DNA of 64,000 bases from Saprospiraceae bacterium (GTDB lineage Bacteria > Bacteroidota > Bacteroidia > Chitinophagales > Saprospiraceae). The translations under genes and the position numbers were made by a program. The notes beneath the pieces are model-generated. The model did not search any database. It was not told the DNA's origin and saw only the letters and a list, made by a program, of their open reading frames with translations. Below are positions 55,307 through 62,976 of the stretch, piece after piece (positions within the stretch are counted from its first letter, which is position 1; every line of letters starts with the position of its first letter). Location: NCBI GenBank assembly GCA_016787525.1, contig JAEUUP010000047.1, positions 1 to 64,000 on the forward strand. Direction: 5' to 3'.

Positions 55307-56164
55307 TTATATTTCCTCCAAAGCATGCTGAGCGTTTTTATGTGCCATGAATTCTTTCATTTCGCGCCAGCGTGAGCCGAAAATCTTGTTCATACCTTTG
55401 TCCACGACATAGTGTTTGGCAATCTGAATCGCTCCTTTTGCTCGGCGAATATAACTTTCGTTGGCACGCAAAGCGATGGAGTAGCCGCCATCGGTGTACT
55501 CGATATAGTGCCAATAGCCACTTGGCATAAAGAGTGATTCACCTGGTTCAAGTATCGTTTCCCAACCATGTGCTTTGGCTAAAGCAGGATATTTGTCGTA
55601 GTCGGGATTGTTGATGTCCACATAACTGGCAACAGAATATGGCAAATGATACAAAAATGCAGATTGCTCGGGTGAAAACATCACTACGCGCTTTCTGCCA
55701 TGCAATTGATTGAGAAAAACATGACTCATGTCCACATCGTAGTGCATGGGTGTGATAGAGCCTTGACCACCAAAAAACATGAATGGAAAATCGCGAATGA
55801 AACCATCCATAATGGTCGGAATCTCAAAATCTTGACACATCTGAGGAGCATGCTTAAAAATGTTCCACAAGAAAATACGATAGGGCATAGGCCCACGCTC
55901 CAAAAGCGTCAAATATTCGCCAAAACTCATAAACATTTCAGGCTCCATATAGCCTTTGCCCGGTTTAGAGTAATTGGGCGAAACGACGGGAACGTCAAGA
56001 TGACCGTAGTTTTTCTTCAGATTTTCGATAGTCCAATTGGTTTTGGCTTTCCAATTAGCCATCAAGTCGGTAAAGACCACCGGTTGGTGCGGGTGCAGAT
56101 ACTCGGCGGCGAAAGTGTCGCGGGTCAGACCGCTTCGTTTTTCGATTGGATTGAGCGTCAGCAT
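55307..56164 (-). CDS. Cupin-like JmjC (asparaginyl hydroxylase-type) protein
   Basis: 285 residues. A Fe(II)/2-oxoglutarate dioxygenase of the Cupin_8/JmjC class: iron ligands H-x-D in MHYDVDMSHVF (about 142-144) and the distal His in GYWHYIEY (about 217), the 2-oxoglutarate Lys region GRKRVVMFSPEQ between them. Related to FIH-like hydroxylases; the substrate protein or peptide is unknown. Normal length, no motif copy in the coding region. The leader is about 150 nt after the -7 box at 56317. Confidence 0.85.
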   Translation of the reverse strand: MLTLNPIEKRSGLTRDTFAAEYLHPHQPVVFTDLMANWKAKTNWTIENLKKNYGHLDVPVVSPNYSKPGKGYMEPEMFMSFGEYLTLLERGPMPYRIFLWNIFKHAPQMCQDFEIPTIMDGFIRDFPFMFFGGQGSITPMHYDVDMSHVFLNQLHGRKRVVMFSPEQSAFLYHLPYSVASYVDINNPDYDKYPALAKAHGWETILEPGESLFMPSGYWHYIEYTDGGYSIALRANESYIRRAKGAIQIAKHYVVDKGMNKIFGSRWREMKEFMAHKNAQHALEEI

Positions 56165-56316
56165 GGTGTTTCAGTTTTTAAATAATTCATTAGAAATGAA
56201 AGTTAAACAGTTAGGTGTTGCGTTTGCCTTCTTTGCCGTTGAGAAAAGGGATAATGTATAGATACTGTTTTTAAGAAAACCTTTCGTCTCAACATACCTA
56301 TTCAGCATTTATGGGA

Positions 56317-56324
56317 CAAAATTA
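56317..56324 (-). promoter_or_regulatory. -7 promoter box TAATTTTG for the hydroxylase gene
   Basis: Minus strand TAATTTTG followed by TCCC, the same ten bases as in front of aroC, 153 bp before the ATG. Confidence 0.45.
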
Positions 56325-56580
56325 AGGGGATTTCCCCTTTCAATGCTCAGAAAAACGACATACGAAACGTTAAATATGGAAAAATTGTTTTCTCAAAGCA
56401 GGGAAGATTGAACATGATAAATATACTAAAACCACTTGAAAGGATATAAACATCTCCGATGAATCCAACTCTCGCACATAATACGCTCAGAAGACCTATC
56501 TGATATCCTCCGTCTGAAAAGAAAATATACTGAGGGGGTATTTCTATAAAATCATTGCCTCTTTCAGTAAAACCCATCAA

Positions 56581-56615
56581 AAAAGCCTTGCAAACGTGTG
56601 TTTTGCAAGGCTTTT
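56581..56615 (-). terminator. Intrinsic terminator of carB
   Basis: AAAAGCCTTGCAAA (56581-56594) pairs with TTTGCAAGGCTTTT (56602-56615), 14 bp perfect. A motif copy (56616-56627) directly abuts the stem on the gene side. The same stem sequence recurs at 62915-62950. Confidence 0.85.
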
Positions 56616-56642
56616 ATACTGAGGGGGTGTCTGATTTAGACT

Positions 56643-59462
56643 TTATTGATACAAATACATACTTCTGTTTCTATCCAATTCGCGGAAGTATGGATCTTTC
56701 AAGTCTTTGATGAATTGAATTGCTTCGCCTGTGGATTTCATTTCGGGTCCGAGCTTCTTGTCCACATTCGGGAACTTGTTGAAGCTGAACACAGGCACTT
56801 TGATGGCGTAGCCTTTGAGTGCAGACTTGTCGAAAGTGAAATCGGTCAGTTTGTTAGCACCAATCATTACCTTAGTCGCTATGTTCAAATAAGGAATTTG
56901 ATAGGCTTTGGCAATGAATGGTGTCGTGCGCGAAGCACGAGGATTGGCCTCAATCACATAAACCATTTCGTCTTTGATGGCGAACTGAATATTGAGCAAA
57001 CCGCGTACATTCAAGGCACGGGCTAATTTTTCTGCATGTTCTGCCATTTGGTCAATCACATTTTGTGACAAACTATAGGTCGGTAACATCGCCGATGAGT
57101 CACCTGAGTGGATACCCGCAGGTTCGATGTGTTCCATGATACCCATGATGTGGAAGTTTTCGCCATCGAAGATGGAGTCAATTTCCGCTTCTTTCGCCCG
57201 TTCGAGGAATTGGTCAATCAGTACACGGTTATCAGGCATGTGTTTGAATATATTCAAAACACCTTTTTCCAACTCTTCGTCGTTGATGACGATTTTCATA
57301 CGTTGACCACCGATGACATAAGATGGACGCACCAAAACAGGGTAAGTAATATTATTGGCAAGAGCTAAAGCTTCGTCTGCATCAGCTGCGACACCGTATT
57401 TCGGATACGGAATACCCAAATCTTTCAACAAATCGGAGAAGCGACCACGGTCTTCGGCAATATCCAAGTCGTTGTAGCTCGTACCGATGATTTTGATGCC
57501 CGCTTTGTGCAAGTCTTCTGCCAATTTCAGTGCCGTTTGACCACCTAACTGGACAATCACGCCTTCGGGCTGCTCTAATTCGATGATTTCCAACAAATGT
57601 TCCCAATAAACAGGCTCGAAATAGAGTTTATCGGCAATATCGAAGTCTGTTGACACCGTTTCGGGATTGCAATTGACCATGATGGCTTCATAACCCGCTT
57701 CTTTGAGTGCCAAAATGCCGTGTACACAGCAATAGTCGAACTCAATACCTTGTCCGATGCGATTAGGACCCGAACCCAAGACAATCACTTTTTTTCTATC
57801 TGAAGGAACACTTTCATTTTCGCCTTCAAACGACGAGTAGTAATAAGGCGTTTTGGCTTCAAACTCTGCCGCACAGGTGTCCACCATTTTATAGACACGG
57901 CGAATGCCCAATTTTTTGCGATAGCGTGTGACTTCTTGTTCCTTGATGCGCAAAGTCCAAGCAATTTGAGCGTCAGAATAACCGACTTGTTTGAGTTCGA
58001 GCATCAAGTCTTTGGGAATGTCTTCTGCAACATTGAAGCGCATCAGACGTTCTTCATAGCTGACCAAGCGTTTGATTTCCTTAACAAACCAAGGGTCAAT
58101 ACCCGTCAGTTTTTGTACCGTCTTGGATGGTATGCCCAAACGCAGAGCATCTTTGACACGATAAATACGGTCGTCGGATGCTTTTTCGAGGCGACCCAAT
58201 ATGTCTTCTGTCCTAATCCACTCTTTTTTGTCTGCACCCAAACCAGCTCGACCGTTCTCTTGCGATTGACAAGCCTTTTGTAAGGCTTCTAAGAAAGTAC
58301 GACCGATAGACATGACTTCGCCCACAGATTTCATTTGCAAACCCAAAGTGTCGTCCGCACCAGGGAATTTATCGAAGTTCCAACGAGGCATTTTTACAAT
58401 CACATAGTCCAATGTTGGCTCGAAGAAAGCAGAAGTGGTCTTCGTGATTTGATTTTTTAATTCATCAAGCGTGTAGCCAATAGACAGTTTGGCGGCGATT
58501 TTTGCAATCGGATACCCCGTCGCCTTCGATGCCAAAGCAGAAGAGCGCGACACACGTGGATTGATTTCAACCGCAATCAGTTCTTCAGTCACAGGGTTTT
58601 GTGCAAATTGGACATTGCAACCACCTGCGAAATTGCCCAATGAACGCATCATTCTGATAGCATCGGAGCGCATCTGTTGGAAAGCCGTATCGCTCAAGGT
58701 CATCGCAGGGGCAACCGTGATGGAGTCGCCTGTGTGGATGCCCATTGGGTCGAGGTTTTCGACGGTACAGATAATCACAACATTGTCGTTTTTATCCCTC
58801 AGTAATTCCAACTCAAACTCTTTCCAACCCAAAACGGCCTTCTCAACCAAGACCTCATGCGTAGGCGATGCGTCGAGACCGCGTTTGAGAGCTGCACCAA
58901 AGTCCGCTTCTTTCATTACAAAGCCCCCACCCGTGCCACCTAATGTATAGGATGGACGAATAACCAGTGGGAAACCAATCTTTTGCGCTGCTTCGTAACC
59001 TTCCAAGAACGAATTGGCAATGCAAGAAGGCGCGACCTGCATACCGATGCGCAACATCAACTGCTTAAACTCTTCACGGTTTTCGGTCAATTCAATCGCA
59101 GCAATGTCCACGCCAATCATACGCACATTGAAACGCTCCCAAACACCTTGCTTATCGGCCTCGATAGCTAAATTTAACGCTGTTTGGCCCCCCATGGTCG
59201 GCAAAACAGCGTCAATTTGATGTTTTTCAAGAATTTGGATAATGGATTCGACCGTGAGTGGCAATAGATAAATGTGGTCGGCAGTTACTGGGTCAGTCAT
59301 AATCGTCGCGGGATTGGAATTGATGAGGATAACCTCTATACCTTCTTCCCGAAGTGAGCGACTGGCTTGGCTTCCAGAATAGTCAAACTCACAGGCTTGA
59401 CCGATAATGATAGGACCCGAACCGATGATAAGAACAGACTTAATCGAAGTATCTTTCGGCAT
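56643..59462 (-). CDS. carB: Carbamoyl-phosphate synthase large subunit
   Basis: 939 residues from the ATG at 59462 (MPKDTSIKSVLIIGSGPIIIG); the frame is open further up to 59600 but that crosses a complete promoter at 59503-59531. CarB makes carbamoyl phosphate from ammonia, bicarbonate and two ATP for arginine and pyrimidines. Two ATP-grasp halves are seen, each with its GxGPIIIGQ/GSGPNRIGQGIEFDY start, RPSYTLGGTGGG and RPSYVIGGQ loops. The C-terminal MGS allosteric domain of the ~1070-residue E. coli enzyme is missing; the protein ends soon after the second grasp domain, usual in Bacteroidota. Only a weak motif variant (58796, LLRDKNDN) in the coding region. Confidence 0.95.
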   Translation of the reverse strand: MPKDTSIKSVLIIGSGPIIIGQACEFDYSGSQASRSLREEGIEVILINSNPATIMTDPVTADHIYLLPLTVESIIQILEKHQIDAVLPTMGGQTALNLAIEADKQGVWERFNVRMIGVDIAAIELTENREEFKQLMLRIGMQVAPSCIANSFLEGYEAAQKIGFPLVIRPSYTLGGTGGGFVMKEADFGAALKRGLDASPTHEVLVEKAVLGWKEFELELLRDKNDNVVIICTVENLDPMGIHTGDSITVAPAMTLSDTAFQQMRSDAIRMMRSLGNFAGGCNVQFAQNPVTEELIAVEINPRVSRSSALASKATGYPIAKIAAKLSIGYTLDELKNQITKTTSAFFEPTLDYVIVKMPRWNFDKFPGADDTLGLQMKSVGEVMSIGRTFLEALQKACQSQENGRAGLGADKKEWIRTEDILGRLEKASDDRIYRVKDALRLGIPSKTVQKLTGIDPWFVKEIKRLVSYEERLMRFNVAEDIPKDLMLELKQVGYSDAQIAWTLRIKEQEVTRYRKKLGIRRVYKMVDTCAAEFEAKTPYYYSSFEGENESVPSDRKKVIVLGSGPNRIGQGIEFDYCCVHGILALKEAGYEAIMVNCNPETVSTDFDIADKLYFEPVYWEHLLEIIELEQPEGVIVQLGGQTALKLAEDLHKAGIKIIGTSYNDLDIAEDRGRFSDLLKDLGIPYPKYGVAADADEALALANNITYPVLVRPSYVIGGQRMKIVINDEELEKGVLNIFKHMPDNRVLIDQFLERAKEAEIDSIFDGENFHIMGIMEHIEPAGIHSGDSSAMLPTYSLSQNVIDQMAEHAEKLARALNVRGLLNIQFAIKDEMVYVIEANPRASRTTPFIAKAYQIPYLNIATKVMIGANKLTDFTFDKSALKGYAIKVPVFSFNKFPNVDKKLGPEMKSTGEAIQFIKDLKDPYFRELDRNRSMYLYQ

Positions 59463-59502
59463 TGTCAATTTGATAATTAAAAGGTGATGTTCAAATTGGG
59501 CG

Positions 59503-59531
59503 CAAAGATACGGTATCCGACTTTTTTCAAA
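59503..59531 (-). promoter_or_regulatory. Complete promoter for carB
   Basis: On the minus strand a -33 TTTG (59528-59531) and a -7 TATCTTTG (59503-59510) are separated by 17 nt. It lies 41 bp before the ATG at 59462 and so excludes the longer upstream start. Confidence 0.65.
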
Positions 59532-59634
59532 GCCTAAGATTTGTTGTTTTTTTGAAAAAAATAAGGTTTTACTGAGGGGGTCAAAACAATATTTATACAT
59601 GAAATATTAATTCGTTTTTCCCAAAAAAGGTATT

Positions 59635-59642
59635 TAACTTTG
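59635..59642 (+). promoter_or_regulatory. -7 promoter box TAACTTTG
   Basis: TAACTTTG followed by TAG, 19 bp before the ATG at 59662, matching TAnnTTTG. Confidence 0.5.
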
Positions 59643-59661
59643 TAGAAAAATCGAAAATACT

Positions 59662-60315
59662 ATGACTGATAAGGAGTTAAAAGACTTGGTAGCCAGTTTG
59701 GCGGTCTCACAAAAAGAGACCAATAAGCAAATCGAAAGCTTGTTTACATCGCAGGAGAACAGAGATAAACAAATCGAAAGTTTACTTACCTCGCAAGAGA
59801 ATAGAGATAAACAAATCGAAAGTTTATTCTCTGCACAAGCTGAAGTATGGCAGCAAATCAAACAAGTGAACAAACAAATCGGCGAATTGGGTAATAAGTG
59901 GGAAACTTTTACCGAAGGCATGGCTATTGCATCCATTCAGAAAATCCTTTTTGAAAAATTTAATATTCCTGTTGTGTCTCAAAACGTTGTCAAACGCATG
60001 AATGGCGAAACCATAGAGATAGACGCTTTCGGCTATGAAAACAGCACAGTCAATACCGCAGTGATTGTCGAAATCAAGAGCCATGTGCGCGAAGAGGCAG
60101 TCGAACAGATTGAGCAAACGATGAAAGTCTTTCCTAAATTTTTCCCCGACCACGCCAATAAAAAACTCTATGGTGTTATCGCCTGTGTTCATGCACCTGA
60201 AAGTATCAAGAATTTGCTGCGCAAAAAGGGTATTTTCTTAGCTGTTTTGCACGATGATATTTTTGAACTCTATCCTTTTCAGAATTTTACACCAAAAGAT
60301 TTTAATCTCGCCTAA
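59662..60315 (+). CDS. DUF3782-like PD-(D/E)XK protein with coiled-coil repeats
   Basis: 217 residues. The N-terminal third is a coiled coil of near-identical 14-residue units (KQIESLFTSQENRD repeated), encoded by 42-bp tandem repeats. The C-terminal part has a nuclease-like core EIDAFGYEN ... VIVEIKSHV (Asp about 115, Glu-Ile-Lys about 130), the pattern of the DUF3782/COG5493 branch of the PD-(D/E)XK superfamily. These proteins are frequent in cyanobacteria and filamentous bacteria, with unknown activity. No partner methylase or toxin is next to it. No motif copy inside. Confidence 0.75.
   Translation: MTDKELKDLVASLAVSQKETNKQIESLFTSQENRDKQIESLLTSQENRDKQIESLFSAQAEVWQQIKQVNKQIGELGNKWETFTEGMAIASIQKILFEKFNIPVVSQNVVKRMNGETIEIDAFGYENSTVNTAVIVEIKSHVREEAVEQIEQTMKVFPKFFPDHANKKLYGVIACVHAPESIKNLLRKKGIFLAVLHDDIFELYPFQNFTPKDFNLA
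59729..59840 (+). repeat. 42-bp tandem repeat, 2.7 units, inside the coiled-coil region
   Basis: Units at 59729-59770 and 59771-59812 plus a partial unit 59813-59840, each starting AAATCGAAAG. Unit length is a multiple of 3, so changes in copy number would lengthen or shorten the coiled coil without shifting the frame. Confidence 0.8.
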
Positions 60316-60367
60316 AAAAACACGTTCTTATACTGAGGGGGGCTATTTTTATCCCAAAAATTAAAAA

Positions 60368-61474
60368 ATGACAGCCTACACCAACGGACATATTTTTACA
60401 GGTTCAGAAATCCTTGACAATCATACAGTTTTAACGCAAAATGGGCGAATTGTCGGTGTCGTCAAAACCGAAGAGACACCAACTGAAGCTGAACGCATTG
60501 ACTTACAAGGTCATTTGCTCGCGTCTGCATTTATTGACATTCAAATTTATGGTGGCAATGGGCATCTTTTCGGTGAATTTCCTTCTGTTGAGGCATTGAA
60601 AGCGACTTATGACTACTGCTTGGCAGGCGGGGCGGCTCATTTCCTACCCACAGTTGCCACCAATTCGGAAACGGTGATGTTGGCTGCCATCGAAGCTGTG
60701 CGCGACTATTGGGCGCAAGGCGGCAAAGGCGTGTTGGGCTTGCATCTCGAAGGACCTTATCTCAACGCCGCAAAGCGAGGTGCGCATATTGAAAAACTCA
60801 TAAAACACCACCCCTCAGTATCCGATATTGAAAAATGGCTGGACAAAGGCAAAGGCATTGTCAAAATAATGACCCTCGCACCCGAAGTATGCAGCGACGC
60901 AATCGTGCGTTTGTTGCAAGACAATGGCATCATCCTGTCTGTTGGGCATACCAATGCCAGTTTTGAGCAAGCCACAACAGCTTTTGATACCATTGGTTTG
61001 GCAACGCATCTGTTCAATGCCATGTCTCCGTTTGGACATCGTGCGATGGGTGTGGTGGGAGCTGTTTTTGCACACCCCTCAGTAAAAGCGAGTTTGGTAG
61101 CCGATGGACACCATGTTGATTTTGAAGCCATTAAGATTGCTAAAAAACTCATGGGCGAGCGTTTGTTCCTTATCACCGATGCTGTGACCGAGAATACTGA
61201 GGGGGGCTATTCGCACCGTTTGGAAGGCGATAAATACGTGATTGCCGATGGTACTTTGTCAGGTTCAGCTTTGACAATGGCAAAAGCTGTTCAAAACTGT
61301 GTCGAAAAAGTCGGTATTTCGTTGGAAGAATCGTTGCGTATGGCTTCACTCTATCCTGCGCAAGCGGTTGGATGGGACAAAGAATTGGGGCGTGTCGCAG
61401 TAGGTTACAGAGCCGATTTTGTTGTTTTGGATAAAGATTTCACAGTTAAAAACACCTTTTGCCATGAATTTTAG
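60368..61474 (+). CDS. nagA: N-acetylglucosamine-6-phosphate deacetylase
   Basis: 368 residues. Removes acetate from GlcNAc-6-P in amino-sugar recycling. Amidohydrolase barrel with GLHLEGPYLNAAKRGAH (metal Glu, about 127), VGHTNASFEQ (metal His, about 196), THLFNAMSP (metal His, about 217) and LITDAV (catalytic Asp, about 273). Normal length. Three motif copies: HHPSVSDIE, AHPSVKAS and ENTEGGYSH, all on loops around the barrel. The stop overlaps the start of the GNAT gene by 11 nt. Confidence 0.93.
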   Translation: MTAYTNGHIFTGSEILDNHTVLTQNGRIVGVVKTEETPTEAERIDLQGHLLASAFIDIQIYGGNGHLFGEFPSVEALKATYDYCLAGGAAHFLPTVATNSETVMLAAIEAVRDYWAQGGKGVLGLHLEGPYLNAAKRGAHIEKLIKHHPSVSDIEKWLDKGKGIVKIMTLAPEVCSDAIVRLLQDNGIILSVGHTNASFEQATTAFDTIGLATHLFNAMSPFGHRAMGVVGAVFAHPSVKASLVADGHHVDFEAIKIAKKLMGERLFLITDAVTENTEGGYSHRLEGDKYVIADGTLSGSALTMAKAVQNCVEKVGISLEESLRMASLYPAQAVGWDKELGRVAVGYRADFVVLDKDFTVKNTFCHEF

Positions 61475-62057
61475 TTTCACGGAACACCTTGTTTTAGAAA
61501 ATGACCGCGTTGTGTTGCGTCCCATAAAAGTAGAAGATTTTGACAATCTGCGAGAAGCCGCTGCCAGCGATGACAATCTGTTGCGCTACTCGCCCATGAC
61601 CATCGAAACACCCGAAAAGTTGAGCCTTTATATCCAAAATGCCTTTGAATTGCGGGCTAAACAAGACCGTTACACGTTTACCGTTTTTGATAAACAAGCT
61701 AATCTGTATGCTGGCAGTACCAGCTTTTATGCTGTTTCAAACAAAGATGAGCGCATCGCGATTGGCGCAACTTGGATAGGTAAGCCCTTTCAGCGCACGG
61801 GGTTGAATCGCCATATGAAATTTGTGATGATGCGATACGCCTTCGAGGTATTGAATTTTGAACGGGTCGAGTTGCATACCGATGCCCGCAATCAGCAATC
61901 GCGACAAGCCATCAAAGGTATTGGCGGCATCGAGGAAGGTATTTTGCGGCACTTTACCGTTATGTCCGACGGATTCAGACGTGATACCGTCTGTTTCAGT
62001 ATTTTGAAAAGTGAATGGGCGCATCTCAAACAGACTATTTTTAAAGATTTTGTATAA
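61464..62057 (+). CDS. GNAT family N-acetyltransferase (RimJ/RimL-like)
   Basis: 197 residues from the ATG at 61464, which overlaps the nagA stop (61472-61474); the longer frame adds 15 residues encoded within nagA. The core has ENDRVVLRPIKVEDFDNL at the N-terminus, a strand/loop GATWIGKPFQRTGLNRHMKF containing the acetyl-CoA binding region (QRTGLN in place of the usual Q-x-x-G-x-G/A), and VELHTDARNQQSRQAI, typical of Acetyltransf_3 enzymes that acetylate ribosomal or other N-termini. Substrate unknown. Part of a three-gene operon. Confidence 0.8.
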   Translation: MNFSFTEHLVLENDRVVLRPIKVEDFDNLREAAASDDNLLRYSPMTIETPEKLSLYIQNAFELRAKQDRYTFTVFDKQANLYAGSTSFYAVSNKDERIAIGATWIGKPFQRTGLNRHMKFVMMRYAFEVLNFERVELHTDARNQQSRQAIKGIGGIEEGILRHFTVMSDGFRRDTVCFSILKSEWAHLKQTIFKDFV

Positions 62058-62061
62058 GCTT

Positions 62062-62898
62062 ATGAATCAAAAACCATTTATTGATGTCCGAAAAATATTG
62101 GAAGACAAAAACAAGGCGGCTGCTAAGGTTTTGCCCAATTTTGTCATCAATTACCTCAAACGCATCGTGCATGAGGACGAAATCAACGCTTTTATTGAAA
62201 AGAATGGGCATTTGCGCAATCACGACTTCGTCCATGCTTGTTTCGAGGAAATGGGCGCAAAGGTCACGTTTACAGGTTTGGAGAATGTGCCAACGACAGG
62301 CGGGTGCATCATCGCTGCCAATCACCCTTTGGGCGGCTTAGATGCCATTGGCTTGATGAAAATCGTGGGTCAACGCCGTCCCGACATCCGTTTTTTTGTC
62401 AATGATATACTTTTGAACCTTCAAGGTTTTGGCGAATTGTTTGTAGGCGTGAATAAACATGGCAAAAACCCCAAGGAAAACCTGCGTTTGATGGATGAAG
62501 TATTTGCATCCGATATGTGTGTCTTGTTTTTTCCTGCGGGTTTGGTTTCGCGCCGCAAAAACGGCGTAATTCGAGATTTGGCATGGCAAAAAAGTTTCAT
62601 TACAAAAGCCATTCGATACGACAAACCCATCATTCCGACTTTCATCGGAGGGCAAAACTCATCGTTTTTCTACAGTTTAGCCAATTTTCGCAAAAAAGTG
62701 GGCATCAAAACCAATATCGAAATGCTCTATCTGGCAGATGAGATGTACAAACAGCGCAATCAAACGATAAATTATGTTTTTGGAGACCCCCTCAGTAAAA
62801 ACCATTTTACGAAGGATAAAAACCATTGGGAATGGGCGCAGGAGGTGCGGGAGTATGTGTATGGGTTGGCAGAAGACAGTGAGGTAAGATTTGAATAA
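62062..62898 (+). CDS. 1-acyl-glycerol-3-phosphate acyltransferase-like (PlsC/OlsA family)
   Basis: 278 residues from the ATG at 62062, 5 bp after the GNAT stop. The acyltransferase motif is NHPLGGLDAIGL at about 94 (H-x4-D as NHPLGGLD), with FVNDILLNLQGF, and the G-rich segment FFPAGLVSRR, matching the LPLAT group that includes ornithine-lipid acyltransferase OlsA. A membrane-bound enzyme acylating a lysolipid. A motif copy (62787) reads GDPLSKNHF near the C-terminus, where the family often has GxPI. Confidence 0.82.
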   Translation: MNQKPFIDVRKILEDKNKAAAKVLPNFVINYLKRIVHEDEINAFIEKNGHLRNHDFVHACFEEMGAKVTFTGLENVPTTGGCIIAANHPLGGLDAIGLMKIVGQRRPDIRFFVNDILLNLQGFGELFVGVNKHGKNPKENLRLMDEVFASDMCVLFFPAGLVSRRKNGVIRDLAWQKSFITKAIRYDKPIIPTFIGGQNSSFFYSLANFRKKVGIKTNIEMLYLADEMYKQRNQTINYVFGDPLSKNHFTKDKNHWEWAQEVREYVYGLAEDSEVRFE

Positions 62899-62914
62899 GA
62901 CTATAACAATATAC

Positions 62915-62950
62915 AAAAGCCTTGCAAAACATATCGTTTGCAAGGCTTTT
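62915..62950. terminator. Terminator between acyltransferase and glyS genes
   Basis: AAAAGCCTTGCAAA (62915-62928) pairs with TTTGCAAGGCTTTT (62937-62950), the same stem as the carB terminator, loop different. A motif variant (62959-62971) lies between it and the glyS stop codon. Confidence 0.85.
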
Positions 62951-62976
62951 GACCTTTTAGACTGAGGGGGGCGTTT

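Larger units (their letters stand above)
56165..56642. other. 478-bp intergenic stretch
   Basis: AT-rich. It contains a minus-strand -7 box TAATTTTG (56317-56324), two motif copies (56527, 56616) and the carB terminator. A 77-codon minus-strand frame at 56347-56580 has no recognisable features and runs through a motif copy; I do not call it a gene. Confidence 0.5.

Noticed and set aside
56347-56580. 77-codon minus-strand frame between carB and the hydroxylase gene
   Set aside because: No family likeness and no promoter box immediately before it; the frame passes through a motif copy and into low-complexity hydrophobic sequence. Cannot be excluded but not supported.
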